Shown: positions 8,151 to 17,275 of the stretch, one piece after another
Layout: the number at the start of each line of letters is the position of its first letter
Position numbering within the stretch: position 1 is the first letter of the stretch
Assembly: GCF_008520305.1 (NCBI RefSeq)
Contig: NZ_ML703280.1
Location: 73,331-137,330 of the forward strand
DNA: 64,000 nucleotides
DNA from: Mesorhizobium sp. SARCC-RB16n
GTDB taxonomy: Bacteria; Pseudomonadota; Alphaproteobacteria; Rhizobiales; Rhizobiaceae
Reading direction: 5' to 3'
Notes under the pieces: generated by a model
Databases searched by the model: none
The model's input: only the letters and a program-made list of their open reading frames with translations
What the model was told of the DNA's origin: nothing
Translations under genes and position numbers: made by a program

Positions 8151-8648
8151 TCATTCTTTCGCCGGCTCTTCGTAGATGCCGATGATAAGCAGCCATGCGC
8201 CCGAAATGAGGAAGGCGAACAAAACGATCGCCCCAAGGGCTGCGATGTAGAGCCCTGCGCTGTGTCCGAGGACGAGCAGAATCGCGCCTGCGACTTCAGC
8301 AAGGTAACACATCGTGCCGCCCGCGAGCCGGGGGGCGGTCAGCCCGATGGAACTCATCCCCGACTTGATGGCCACGACATACCCTCTGACAAAGATGAAT
8401 GTCGCGATGAGCCACAGGAAAAGCCATTCGAGGCCGAGTGCCGGCAGATATTGACCTCCCAGAAGCGCAAGGCTGCATGCCATGAAAATCGCACTGAAGC
8501 CCGACAGCATGTTGATTGCTCGGTTCTTGTGCGTTGTGTTGCGGACAATGCGTTCGGGGTTGATCGAGATCGCGACGAAGATCAACCCGGCAAGCCCTGC
8601 CGCGCCGCCGCCGACCATGACGAAGAAATTATTCCATTGATCCAACAT
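8151..8648 (-). CDS. Hypothetical four- or five-span membrane protein
   Basis: A 165-residue protein with hydrophobic segments near residues 10-28, 50-68, 73-92, 105-127 and 132-155, so it is an integral inner-membrane protein. I do not recognise a family. ISINPERIV after the first span and the glycine-rich start (VMVGGGAAGLAGLIFVAI) are the most distinctive parts. Codon use is less GC-biased than in the neighbouring core genes. It lies antisense between the two copies of the 49-residue gene, so the unit may have arrived or been duplicated as a block. A start at 8648 gives MLDQWNNFFV. Confidence 0.6.
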   Translation of the reverse strand: MLDQWNNFFVMVGGGAAGLAGLIFVAISINPERIVRNTTHKNRAINMLSGFSAIFMACSLALLGGQYLPALGLEWLFLWLIATFIFVRGYVVAIKSGMSSIGLTAPRLAGGTMCYLAEVAGAILLVLGHSAGLYIAALGAIVLFAFLISGAWLLIIGIYEEPAKE

Positions 8649-8905
8649 GACTTGCCCCGCAGGTCTGAGCTTCAGGCGGCTCGATGGAGCCTAGCATAGC
8701 TGCGTTCTCGAACTCCACGGGGCGAGACAGCCGACCGGGAGGGCGTCGTTTGGCCGACAGGTCCGGGATCTTGCGGCCTGGCTGCGCCCATCATCGAGCA
8801 GCAATCAAGACCCCTGGATCGGCGGATGAGGTGAGGGGTGCACCTTCCCGGGGAAGGCCGATAGCCATGGGAAATTCTGATCGAGGCCAAATCCTGACTG
8901 GCGAG

Positions 8906-9055
8906 ATGATCCGCAAACTGAAAGGTGGAAAATACCGGCTTTATTCAAGGAAGAAGGACGAGAAGACGGGGAAGCGGCGGAATTTGGGGACGTTCGATAC
9001 GCGGGAGGCGGCGGAGAAGCATGAACGGGAGGTGCAGTATTTTAAAAGGGGGTGA
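8906..9055 (+). CDS. 49-residue basic protein, copy 2
   Basis: This differs from the copy at 7958 by very few residues (KGGK for KDGK, and HEREV for HEKEV), and the nucleotide sequence is nearly identical from the sixth codon to just past the stop. The frame is open upstream to 8684, but similarity to copy 1 begins at ATG 8906. Unlike copy 1 it has only a weak ribosome-binding site, so it may be poorly translated or be a duplication remnant. The function is unknown; nucleic-acid binding is possible. Confidence 0.55.
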   Translation: MIRKLKGGKYRLYSRKKDEKTGKRRNLGTFDTREAAEKHEREVQYFKRG

Positions 9056-9109
9056 GGGGGGCACGATGGGGCTCGCCATCAGCCAAAGGTAAAGGCCCCT
9101 CTCTTCAAG

Positions 9110-11767
9110 TTATAGCGATGCCAAAGACAACCATATCCCAGGCAGCATAAGCCGCTGTCCATTTTTTAACTGCAGTATTCGGGAATTCTCGCCGCTATAT
9201 AGTCCAAAATCTACGTTGCCGCCTTCGAAGACTAGGTGCTTGCCTTTTGATTTAGCGTAGCGACCAAGGCATCCGATGAAGCTTAATGGCGCAGGCTTAC
9301 TATCTTCTGGTAATACCCAATATGCTTGAGTGCCGGCGGTATCACCTGCAAGAAGGACATTTTTCAAGGTAACTTCAACTTCGTCCTCGGGAATAACAAA
9401 TCCAGAACTATGGTTTACCGTGCCCATAATTGCCCATTGATCACGCTGATGATCAGCTGGTTTGATGGGTGCGTAAATCAACTCATTCGCCAAAAGTTTT
9501 TCGAAGACATCAGCAACCGTCAACCACTCATTGTCCACGAGGCAATTTGCGATGGCCAAAGGGTCGCCGCCGAAATGTGCGGCGTGTGCCGAGATGAAAT
9601 TGCGCTCGCGAGCGTCAATGTCAGTGGCAAGCCATTTTTTGACTTGGCCAGTCGCCCATTGCTCGATGACAGGCCGCGACAGCAAGTCGCCAGAATCGCG
9701 TCGAGGTCCGCGCGGTGACAGGTCCAAACAGCCAACGAATTGCCTTCCATGGTCGACATGACCCTGTTTTTTCTTACCGAGCCCTCCAATTGTGTATACA
9801 GAAAGCTTGGCGCCAGACGGATTCAAAGATGCGCGTCCAATTATTTGCCCGTCGAAAATTATAGGTTCGATTATTTCTAAATTTTCTATAATAGCTTCAG
9901 GAATATCCTTTGTTTTTACGCCATTAATTCTCTGAAGCCAATTTTGGCCGTTTTCTTCTACCCAATTAGATGCGATTTTATGAATTTCTTCGTCAGGATC
10001 TTGTTTGATAAAAATATCAACATCGATCGCTGGGCATAGCATTTCGACGAGTTCAGGAAGAGTAAACTTCGTAGCGGGTCGCAAGTAAGATTTTCCGTCT
10101 TCGTACACCTGCGTCTGGTTGTCTCGATGCAGGATCTTGTCTTTCGTATCTGACGAGACAAAAATATCGACTACGGTAGAATAACTCATCTGGAAGTCTG
10201 AGGCGCCTTCCTTAACGATCGGACGCAACGCTAAGCCGGAACTGAAACTGAGCGTTCGTACCGCTGAAGATCCGGCGTCAAACGGTCGCGTGGTTACGTT
10301 GATTTCTTGGCTGATCATGAAGACCGAGAAAAAACCAATTCCAAAACGGCCAATCTTCTTGAAATGACTCCCGAGGAAACCCGGGCGCTCCTCCCGCAAT
10401 GTCCAAGACGACCAACCGCTTTCGCCGAAAGCTAAGAAAGGCCCTGTCAAAACCGCAGACGACATACCGATACCGTTGTCTGCCACTCGCAACCAATAAC
10501 CATTTTCCCCCGATTCATTCTGACCTGGCCGAAGGTCGATCATTAGCTTGCCGGCGAACTCACTTTCCAAAACCCTACGCGCTCTAACGGCGTCGACGGC
10601 GTTTTGTATCAATTCTCTCAGGGGGACGGTGTCGTCGTCTCCGTATAGTCCTCTGCCGCCGAACATTTGCACTATCTTGCCGGTGTCGTTGATCCGTACC
10701 TCTGCGTCGATAGGAACCCATCCGTCGGTTTGAACGTGCTTTGAAAAACGCCTAGGGTCAGAAATATCCTTAACTCTCGTGATTTCGAACGGCGGTAGGG
10801 AGGCATCACGGAGGACTTGGTCAGAGGCGCGTAATTCGCGATCAGCGGTGTTCGCGAGATCGAAAGCAATCCACCAAGCTCTCGCTTCCTTCTCATTAAA
10901 TGGCACGGAGCTGGTGACCATGAGCGCACTGGGGTCTTGGGAGTCAGGCGCAATGGACAATCGATTCTGGGCGGTCCAGTGGTCGAGGGAAGCTCCTTCA
11001 GGTTGAAGCAGGGCAAACTCGAAATCCGGTGCACGCGCAGCATCGATTTGAATCGCGTCGGCTGTTCGTATCAAAGCTGCAAGTACCATTGGACGAATTA
11101 GTCCGCGCTTATGATAAGGAGGAATAGGATTCTTCTGGCGCCCCAGGGATTCCAGCTTTGAGATGCTCCAGTGGTGGCTTGCTGCAATTTCGCCAATTAG
11201 CGGGCCGAAATGAGATCGGACCGTCGGGTCGTCAAGAAGGTAAAAATCGGCGCCAAGTACCGGGTGTTTAAATGTGGCGCTGAGAATGTTTTTTGCCTGC
11301 CGCGCGTGCAGCGCTCTCAGCACATCGAACAACACAGCCTTTCTCAGCCCAATGGATAGAGTCGCAAGGTCGTCGTTCCTATTACTTTGATCCCCCTGCA
11401 TCTTGGAGGCAAGCGCATCCTTCCATTCCGGTGTCTTGATTAGGGTCCGTATCCCGCCTTCGAAGGCAAGGACGGTATGGGCTGCGTCATGAATAAGGAT
11501 CGCGATACCGAAGATGAACGTTTCGATTGGCGACAGCTTGTATTTCTTTCCAACAATGATGTCAGCGCATTCCCATAGGCGTGTAAAGTGAGCCTCATCA
11601 TGTAGCGTCAAGCCCTCCGCATCCGCTGCGATACGCTTTGCGAGCGAACACGCGCGTTCCCAAGCAACTGAATACATTTCAACAAGATGGGTGGTCGCTT
11701 CATCATCGTCGGCGATCTTTCCAAAGGATGCGCGCCATAGCTGCGTTTTTTCGTAGGGTTTTGGCAT
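9110..11767 (-). CDS. HD phosphohydrolase-HSP90-like ATPase fusion protein
   Basis: An 885-residue protein. The N-terminal third is an HD domain with the ligands in place: H60 (HDEAHFTRLW), H93-D94 (LIHDAAH), H198-H199 (AASHHW) and D237 (LIRTADAIQID). Residues about 370-560 form a GHKL ATPase of HSP90 type: N-box LRELIQNAVDAV (E385, N389), G1 box DNGIGM (430-435) and G2 box GRFGIGF (473-479). The rest (about 560-885) is unassigned. An HD hydrolase joined to an HSP90-like ATPase suggests a nucleotide- or phosphate-ester-cleaving effector controlled by an ATP-driven clamp. HSP90-like ATPases recur in bacterial conflict and defence systems, so a defence role is inferred, not shown. Base composition is near 50% GC, well below the neighbours, which suggests transfer. 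ATG 11767 is chosen because AGGAAG precedes it; the frame is open to 11800. No partner gene is adjacent. Confidence 0.82.
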   Translation of the reverse strand: MPKPYEKTQLWRASFGKIADDDEATTHLVEMYSVAWERACSLAKRIAADAEGLTLHDEAHFTRLWECADIIVGKKYKLSPIETFIFGIAILIHDAAHTVLAFEGGIRTLIKTPEWKDALASKMQGDQSNRNDDLATLSIGLRKAVLFDVLRALHARQAKNILSATFKHPVLGADFYLLDDPTVRSHFGPLIGEIAASHHWSISKLESLGRQKNPIPPYHKRGLIRPMVLAALIRTADAIQIDAARAPDFEFALLQPEGASLDHWTAQNRLSIAPDSQDPSALMVTSSVPFNEKEARAWWIAFDLANTADRELRASDQVLRDASLPPFEITRVKDISDPRRFSKHVQTDGWVPIDAEVRINDTGKIVQMFGGRGLYGDDDTVPLRELIQNAVDAVRARRVLESEFAGKLMIDLRPGQNESGENGYWLRVADNGIGMSSAVLTGPFLAFGESGWSSWTLREERPGFLGSHFKKIGRFGIGFFSVFMISQEINVTTRPFDAGSSAVRTLSFSSGLALRPIVKEGASDFQMSYSTVVDIFVSSDTKDKILHRDNQTQVYEDGKSYLRPATKFTLPELVEMLCPAIDVDIFIKQDPDEEIHKIASNWVEENGQNWLQRINGVKTKDIPEAIIENLEIIEPIIFDGQIIGRASLNPSGAKLSVYTIGGLGKKKQGHVDHGRQFVGCLDLSPRGPRRDSGDLLSRPVIEQWATGQVKKWLATDIDARERNFISAHAAHFGGDPLAIANCLVDNEWLTVADVFEKLLANELIYAPIKPADHQRDQWAIMGTVNHSSGFVIPEDEVEVTLKNVLLAGDTAGTQAYWVLPEDSKPAPLSFIGCLGRYAKSKGKHLVFEGGNVDFGLYSGENSRILQLKNGQRLMLPGIWLSLASL

Positions 11768-11800
11768 AGCTTCCTGCTTAAGCAAAATTCCGAGTCGCAA

Positions 11801-12034
11801 AGCCGTTGTACAATAGATTTTTCTCCTAACAACCGAACGGAACTATGAAAAACGGGATTCGTAAGCGGCTAGCTAGTTTTTAAGCGACTAAGTTGGCGTT
11901 ACGTCGGCTGTGGCGAACCGCTGCGGGCACGCCCGTCCGAAAACTTCAACTTCTACCGTCATAGAATGAAGCCGAATTCCCCCTAGGGTGGTGCCAGAAA
12001 ATAGGCTTCCAACGCTTATCTCACCCCCTCCGCA
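11801..12034. other. Gap between the HD-HSP90 gene and minC
   Basis: The first ~100 bases are AT-rich like the HD-HSP90 gene and probably hold its promoter. The rest rises to chromosomal composition toward minC. I see no gene, repeat or RNA here. Confidence 0.4.
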
Positions 12035-12049
12035 TTAACCATTCGTTAA
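12035..12049. promoter_or_regulatory. CtrA box upstream of minC
   Basis: TTAACCATTCGTTAA is a perfect TTAA-N7-TTAA match to the CtrA consensus. It lies about 45 bases before the minC start. CtrA control of min genes has been reported in Sinorhizobium, so the site is probably functional. Confidence 0.65.
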
Positions 12050-12094
12050 CCATTCCCACCCTAGCGTTTACCTCTCAGTAAGGATTCGCTGGCC

Positions 12095-12937
12095 GTGACC
12101 TTTGCCGCCCCCGTCGAAACAAAATCCATTCGCTTTCGCGCCCGTTCTTTCGTGGCCTTCACGCTCACGCCGGAGGCGCCAATTGCGGCTTGGCTGGAGG
12201 GGCTGGATCACTGGATCGGCAATTCGCCGGGGTATTTTGCCGGGCGGCCGGTGGTGCTCGATTTGAACACGCTGAAGCCTGAGGTCGCCGATATCGCGCT
12301 GCTGGTCGCTTCGCTCGGTGCGCGCGGTATCCGGGTCTATGCCATCGAGCTCGAAGGCGCTTCGCTCGGGCTCGACCTGCCGCCGCTGCTCTCCGGCGCC
12401 AAGGAGGCGACTTCGGACGGCCTGCTTTCCGGCCGCAAGGGCAAGGCGGAGGCGGCTGATGAAGCCGGCAAGCTGGAGACGGTGTTTTCGGAGCGCGGCA
12501 AGGATGCCGGCAAACCCGCAGAGGGCAGGCCCATCGAAATCAAGGCCGAGGCCGGCAAGGGCAAGGCGGCCAAGGCGGCGGAAGCCGGCGCGGTGGAGGC
12601 GGTGCAGGCGGGCACGCTGATGGTCAAGTCGCCGATCCGCTCGGGCCAGTCGATCTTCCATCCGCATGGCGATGTCATCGTGCTCGGCTCGGTCGCGTCC
12701 GGCTCGGAAATCATCGCGGCGGGCTCGATCCATGTCTATGGCACGCTGCGCGGCCGGGCCATTGCCGGCTCGCAGGGCAATAGGTCGGCGCGCATCTTCT
12801 GCCGCAAGAACGAGGCGGAACTGATCTCTGTCGATGGCTGGTACACGACGGCCGAAGAGATGGAAGGCGTGTCGCGCGGCAAGGCGGTGCAGGCCTTCCT
12901 CGAGGGCGACATGCTCGCCGTCGTGCCGCTGAACTAG
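12095..12937 (+). CDS. minC: Septum site-determining protein MinC
   Basis: A 280-residue inhibitor of FtsZ assembly. The N-terminal domain (about 1-110) is the FtsZ-binding part. A lysine/alanine/glutamate-rich linker runs from about 110 to 175. The C-terminal right-handed beta-helix (TLMVKSPIRSGQSIFHPHGD, GSEIIAAGSIHVYGTLRGRA, ARIFCRKNEAELISVDGWY) binds MinD and the membrane-bound complex. Length and order fit the family. The start is GTG 12095 with TAAGGA about 10 bases upstream. minD follows after 158 bp, so minC may be transcribed with it or separately. A CtrA box lies just upstream. Confidence 0.95.
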   Translation: MTFAAPVETKSIRFRARSFVAFTLTPEAPIAAWLEGLDHWIGNSPGYFAGRPVVLDLNTLKPEVADIALLVASLGARGIRVYAIELEGASLGLDLPPLLSGAKEATSDGLLSGRKGKAEAADEAGKLETVFSERGKDAGKPAEGRPIEIKAEAGKGKAAKAAEAGAVEAVQAGTLMVKSPIRSGQSIFHPHGDVIVLGSVASGSEIIAAGSIHVYGTLRGRAIAGSQGNRSARIFCRKNEAELISVDGWYTTAEEMEGVSRGKAVQAFLEGDMLAVVPLN

Positions 12938-13095
12938 GGCGGCGCGGTGCTGACGCCCGGTTTCACGGTTCCGGCCTGGGCAGGCGCCGAGGCAAGATCG
13001 CCGCGCGCAAGCTTCGGACCGGTTTGGGATGGCATGATGGCAGGCTCTGACCGTGCGGCGCACGGCAACAACAACAGGCAACGGAGGCTTTTTCC

Positions 13096-13911
13096 ATGGG
13101 CAAGGTAGTGGTCGTCACATCGGGCAAGGGGGGCGTCGGCAAGACCACCTCGACGGCCGCACTAGGGGCCGCCGTCGCCAAGACCGGCAAGAAGGTGGCG
13201 CTGGTCGATTTCGACGTCGGCTTGCGCAACCTCGACCTGATCATGGGCGCCGAGCGGCGCGTGGTGTTCGACCTCGTCAACGTCATCCAGGGCCAAGCCA
13301 AGCTGTCGCAGGCGCTGATCCGCGACAAGCGCGTCGACACGCTGTTCCTGCTGCCGGCCTCGCAGACGCGCGACAAGGATGCGCTGACCGAGGACGGCGT
13401 CGGCGAGGTGATCGACAAGCTGCGCTCGGTCTTCGACTATGTGTTCTGCGACAGCCCGGCCGGCATCGAGCGCGGCGCGCAGCTTGCCATGCGCTTTGCC
13501 GACGAGGCGGTCATCGTCACCAATCCGGAAGTCTCGTCGGTACGCGATTCCGACCGCATCATCGGCCTGCTGGACGCCCGCACCATGCGCGCCGAGCAGG
13601 GGGAGCAGATCGCCAAGCATGTGCTGGTCACCCGCTATGACGCGGCGCGGGCCGCGCGGGGCGAAATGCTCTCGATCGACGATGTCCTGGAGATACTGTC
13701 GGTGCCGCTGCTCGGCATCATACCGGAAAGCCAGGATGTGCTGCGCGCCTCCAATCTCGGTTCGCCGGTGACGCTGTCGGAGCCGCTCAACAACGCTGCC
13801 AAGGCCTATCTCGAAGCGGCAAGGCGGCTCGAAGGCGAAGATTTGCCGGTGGTGGTGCCCTTCGAACGCAAGGGTTTCCTCGACCGTCTGCTCGGAAGGA
13901 GGGCCGCATGA
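13096..13911 (+). CDS. minD: Septum site-determining ATPase MinD
   Basis: A 271-residue ParA/MinD-type ATPase. The deviant Walker A motif [10 protein letters not shown] lies at residues 9-18. [20 protein letters not shown] and [15 protein letters not shown] cover the switch and Walker B regions. The C-terminal amphipathic helix [16 protein letters not shown] is the membrane-targeting sequence. ATP-bound MinD binds the membrane, recruits MinC, and is released by MinE-stimulated hydrolysis. The TGA overlaps the minE ATG (ATGA), so the two are translationally coupled. Confidence 0.97.
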   Translation: MGKVVVVTSGKGGVGKTTSTAALGAAVAKTGKKVALVDFDVGLRNLDLIMGAERRVVFDLVNVIQGQAKLSQALIRDKRVDTLFLLPASQTRDKDALTEDGVGEVIDKLRSVFDYVFCDSPAGIERGAQLAMRFADEAVIVTNPEVSSVRDSDRIIGLLDARTMRAEQGEQIAKHVLVTRYDAARAARGEMLSIDDVLEILSVPLLGIIPESQDVLRASNLGSPVTLSEPLNNAAKAYLEAARRLEGEDLPVVVPFERKGFLDRLLGRRAA

Positions 13912-14180
13912 GCATCCTCGACCTCTTCAAGCGGCGCACCAGCGCGCCGGTGGCGCGCGAGCGGCTGCAGGTGCTGCTCGCCTATGAGCGCCGCAGCCGT
14001 GGCCAGCCCGATCTCGTCTCCATCCTGCGCGAGGAGATCATGGCTGTGATCGCCAAGCATGTGCAGATCGACCAGGACTACCTCCAGGTCTCGATGGACC
14101 GCGGCGAGACCATGTCGACGTTGGAAATCGACATCCAGATCCCCAACAAGAGCGCCGTGCCGCTGGCCATGGCGGGGTAA
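13908..14180 (+). CDS. minE: Cell division topological specificity factor MinE
   Basis: A 90-residue protein. The N-terminal amphipathic segment SILDLFKRR binds the membrane, the anti-MinCD helix covers about residues 13-30 ([14 protein letters not shown]), and the dimerising topological domain ends with the paired strands YLQVSMDR and TLEIDIQIP. It stimulates MinD ATPase and confines MinC away from midcell. It starts inside the minD stop codon. A T-run and tandem hairpins follow immediately. Confidence 0.95.
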   Translation: MSILDLFKRRTSAPVARERLQVLLAYERRSRGQPDLVSILREEIMAVIAKHVQIDQDYLQVSMDRGETMSTLEIDIQIPNKSAVPLAMAG

Positions 14181-14227
14181 TTTTTTACCCTCCCCCTTGT
14201 GGGGAGGGTCGATCCGCATCGCGGATC
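14181..14227 (+). terminator. Terminator region of the min operon
   Basis: A run of T lies directly after the minE stop (14181-14186). Stem ACCCTCCCC/GGGGAGGGT (14187-14209, loop CTTGT) and stem GATCCGC-ATC-GCGGATC (14211-14227) follow. These are copies of a common Mesorhizobium intergenic repeat. The T-run precedes the stems, so they could instead serve a transcript on the minus strand. Confidence 0.5.
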
Positions 14228-14483
14228 GGGGTGGGGCTGCGCCACCTTCCAAAATGTAGGTTTCCATTTCATGGGGCGAGCGACCTGGGTTCTGTGGTCT
14301 CGGCGCCGCCCCACCGACACGCCTTTTACTGACGCGGGCATTGGCTGCTCGCGGCGTCCAAATCGCCAATGTCGGAAATTTACATTTCCCCCCGGGGCCT
14401 TCCCTTGCGGAATAAGCGGATGTAAGGATACATATTAGCAGTTTATTAAATATTTGGTTCTGTTGCGTAAGAGGGAGTTCCGT

Positions 14484-15950
14484 ATGAACTTCAAGAGCCT
14501 GATCAAGCGTGCTGAAGACGTAGATAACGCACTCCAGGAGCTGCAGGACGATCTGGCGGACGCCCTGGATGCCAGCCTGGACAGCGAATTCGACGAGCCG
14601 CCAAAGGGCGACGATGTCCCCGATGTCGCGTCAGGCGCCGACGCCTCGCCACCCCAAGCCGATGCGCCACAAGCGAATGCCGCGGACAATCCGGATGGGG
14701 CGGGCAACGCCGACACTGCCGAAACCGCGCCACGACTGACACCCCATGCGCAGACCCGGCTGGCGGCGCTGAATGCCTTCGAAGGGATGTTCCACGACGC
14801 CAGGGATTATCTGGACGAGATCAACGGCAAATTGTCGGAGATTTCGACCTCGCACCATCTGACGCGCGAATTCCTCAACATCCTCCACACCGACATTCTT
14901 CGCGCCAACGAGCTGGAGCTCGCAAATGCCGGCCTGATCGCGCAGCAGAGAACGCTGTCGGAAAAGCTGCACGACACAGCTGCAAAGCTGCGCGAGCGTG
15001 AAGGCGCGTGCGAATTGCTGCAGCAGCGCGAGACGAGCCTGGTCCAGGACCGGGATACGCTTCGCGCAACGCTTGCAGCGGTAAGGCTCGAACTCACGGA
15101 GACGGCCAATGCCAACGCCAAACGCGACGCCGAATTCGGCGACATCGCCAACCGGCTGACGGCCAGGACGGTCGAGGCCAACAGGCGCCTGCGCGAGAGC
15201 AAGATGCTGCGGGAGAAACATGTCAGCCTGTCGGCCGAGCTCGACAAGGTGCTGAAGCGGGAGAGCCAGGCGCGCCACAGGCTGGACGAGCTTTCCGCAG
15301 TCCACGCCAGCGAAGCAGCGCGGCTCGCCGAACTGATGGCGGCGCTCGGCAAGAGCGAGAAAGAGGAGATCCGGCTGCAGAAGGCGCTCGAGGCCACGCA
15401 GGCGAAGCTGGCGGAAAAGACCGAGTCGGCCAGCATGATGGAAGGCGACTGGGAAGCCGAACGGGCTCGCGCCCAGACGGAAATGCGTGGATTGCGGTCC
15501 GAGATACAAGATCTGGAATCGCGGCTGGAGCGGACCTCGAACGAGAACAGCGCGGCCGTCGCCGAGATCGCCAGGCTCAAGACCGAGCTGGACGACGCAG
15601 TGGCCGAAAAGAAGATCGCCGATGAGAGATTGTCCGTGCTCACGCATGAGAACGAAGCCGACAAGCTGAGCCTTTCCAGGGCGAACGCCAATCTTTCGCA
15701 GCTGGCGCTGCAACAGGCGTCGGAGGACATACAACGGGATGTCCAGCGGCAGGAATGCGAGGACCTGCGGGCAGAAATCGCGTCGCTCAACGCCCGGATC
15801 AAGGAATTGCTGCCCTACGAGCGGCTCCACAAGGTCACCAACGGCCGGTCGCGCGAGGGCGAAGTGGTCGAGATCGCCACCGTGGTGGCCGAGAAAGCCC
15901 GTGCAACGAACAGGCGGCCCATCCGCAGGAATCTGCGCGCCACGTCGTAG
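14484..15950 (+). CDS. Large coiled-coil protein
   Basis: A 488-residue protein. Residues 1-35 are acidic and helical. A low-complexity Ala/Asp/Pro linker (about 40-90) follows. From about 100 to 455 the sequence is almost continuous heptad-type coiled coil, and the tail is basic (NRRPIRRNLRATS). There is no signal peptide, membrane span or ATPase motif, so it is probably a cytoplasmic filament or scaffold. Such proteins set shape or polarity in other alphaproteobacteria, and its place next to minCDE makes a cell-cycle or envelope role attractive, but that is inference. ATG 14484 has GAGGGA 7 bases upstream; the frame is open to 14454. The upstream 270 bp is intergenic repeat plus an AT-rich promoter-like segment (14410-14460). 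Confidence 0.7.
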   Translation: MNFKSLIKRAEDVDNALQELQDDLADALDASLDSEFDEPPKGDDVPDVASGADASPPQADAPQANAADNPDGAGNADTAETAPRLTPHAQTRLAALNAFEGMFHDARDYLDEINGKLSEISTSHHLTREFLNILHTDILRANELELANAGLIAQQRTLSEKLHDTAAKLREREGACELLQQRETSLVQDRDTLRATLAAVRLELTETANANAKRDAEFGDIANRLTARTVEANRRLRESKMLREKHVSLSAELDKVLKRESQARHRLDELSAVHASEAARLAELMAALGKSEKEEIRLQKALEATQAKLAEKTESASMMEGDWEAERARAQTEMRGLRSEIQDLESRLERTSNENSAAVAEIARLKTELDDAVAEKKIADERLSVLTHENEADKLSLSRANANLSQLALQQASEDIQRDVQRQECEDLRAEIASLNARIKELLPYERLHKVTNGRSREGEVVEIATVVAEKARATNRRPIRRNLRATS

Positions 15951-16033
15951 CTCGCTTCGCGGTCGCTGGCCCCATTGCCTGGCAGCGTCCCGGCTTTGGG
16001 CTGCCTTTCACGATGCGGCCGGGCCTCACGCAA

Positions 16034-17275
16034 TCACACCGCCGCGAACACCACGGTCTGCGCCAGCCCGCCGCCCCGGCGGTTTTGCAGCGTCACGGTG
16101 CCGCCGTAGCGCTCGATGATTTCCTTGGCGATGGCGAGGCCGAGGCCGGCGCCGGGAATGGATTGCAGGCGGCCGGGGTCGACACGGAAGAAGGGCTCGA
16201 ACGCCTTGTTGATGAGGTCGGGCGGAATGCCGGGGCCGACATCCGAAATCGAGAGCACGGCGCGCTTGTCGGCGAGGTCGAGCGCGATCGTGCAGGCCTT
16301 GCCGTGGGTGGCGGCGTTGACGATCAGGTTGCGCAGCGCGCGGCGCAGGCCGAGCGCGCCGGCGCGCACCGAAACCTTGTCGAGATGCCCGATCGAGACG
16401 GAATGACCGAGCATGGTCATCTCGGCGGCGATGTCGCGCACCATCTTTTCCAGGTCCAGCGGCTCGACGGCATCCTGGTTGACCTCCTCGCGCACCAGGC
16501 GGATGGCGCTGTCGGCGATGCGGTCGAGTTCGTCGAGGTCGTGCAGCCACTTGTCGCGCTCCTCGTCGAGGAATTCGGCGCGCAGCCGCATGCGCGTCAT
16601 CGGCGTGCGCAAGTCATGGCCGGCGGCGGCCACCAGCCGCATGCGGCTCTCCATGGCCGTCTTCAGCCTGGACGAGAGCTGGTTCAGCGCATGCGCCGTA
16701 GCCTTCACCTCGGCCGAGCCCACCTCCGGCACCGGCGCCAGCACGCCGTCCGAGCCGATCTTGGAGACAGTAGCCTCCAGCATTTCGAGCGGCCGGATCA
16801 GCACCGAAGTGAAATAGACCGAGACAGCCGTGGCGCCGGCCACGATCAGCGAGATCCAGCCGGCGAGCACCAGCCATTCGCGCCTGGGCGGATCGATATG
16901 GGCAATTTCCAGGATCGCCCAACGGCTGTCGGGCAGGCGCATGGAGGCAAACTGGGTGGGGTCGTCGGCTTTCTCGCTGACGATGGCCTCGAAGTCGAAA
17001 CCTCGGCGGCGCAGCAGATCATTGAGCATCGCCGTCTCCTGCCGGTCCACCTTGCCATCGGCCGGTCGGTCGCTGAATTGCACCCGCAGCACATCGGGTA
17101 TGGGCCCCGGCAGCAGCCGCACCACGAGCTCCATCTGCTGTGCAACCCAGGGCACGACGAGTTCCGGCGGCGGCCCGCCGCCGCGCACGCTGAGCACGGC
17201 CACCGTCGCCAGGCCGACGACGCCGACGATCGAAGCAACCAGCAACAGGATGAGGCGGCGGCGCAGCGAGTTCAC
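16034..17275 (-). CDS. Sensor histidine kinase
   Basis: A 413-residue EnvZ/CpxA-like kinase. A first membrane span lies near residues 8-28 and a periplasmic sensor segment runs to about 140. A second span (LVLAGWISLIVAGATAVSVY) is followed by a HAMP linker. The H-box is VAAAGHDLRTPMTRMRLRAEF, the N-box NLIVNAATHG, and the ATP-lid motifs are DVGPGIP and GAGLGLAIAKEI. It should phosphorylate the response regulator encoded immediately upstream. The start GTG overlaps the regulator's TGA (GTGA), so the two are translationally coupled. The frame stays open far upstream, but that part only shadows the regulator gene. Confidence 0.92.
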   Translation of the reverse strand: MNSLRRRLILLLVASIVGVVGLATVAVLSVRGGGPPPELVVPWVAQQMELVVRLLPGPIPDVLRVQFSDRPADGKVDRQETAMLNDLLRRRGFDFEAIVSEKADDPTQFASMRLPDSRWAILEIAHIDPPRREWLVLAGWISLIVAGATAVSVYFTSVLIRPLEMLEATVSKIGSDGVLAPVPEVGSAEVKATAHALNQLSSRLKTAMESRMRLVAAAGHDLRTPMTRMRLRAEFLDEERDKWLHDLDELDRIADSAIRLVREEVNQDAVEPLDLEKMVRDIAAEMTMLGHSVSIGHLDKVSVRAGALGLRRALRNLIVNAATHGKACTIALDLADKRAVLSISDVGPGIPPDLINKAFEPFFRVDPGRLQSIPGAGLGLAIAKEIIERYGGTVTLQNRRGGGLAQTVVFAAV

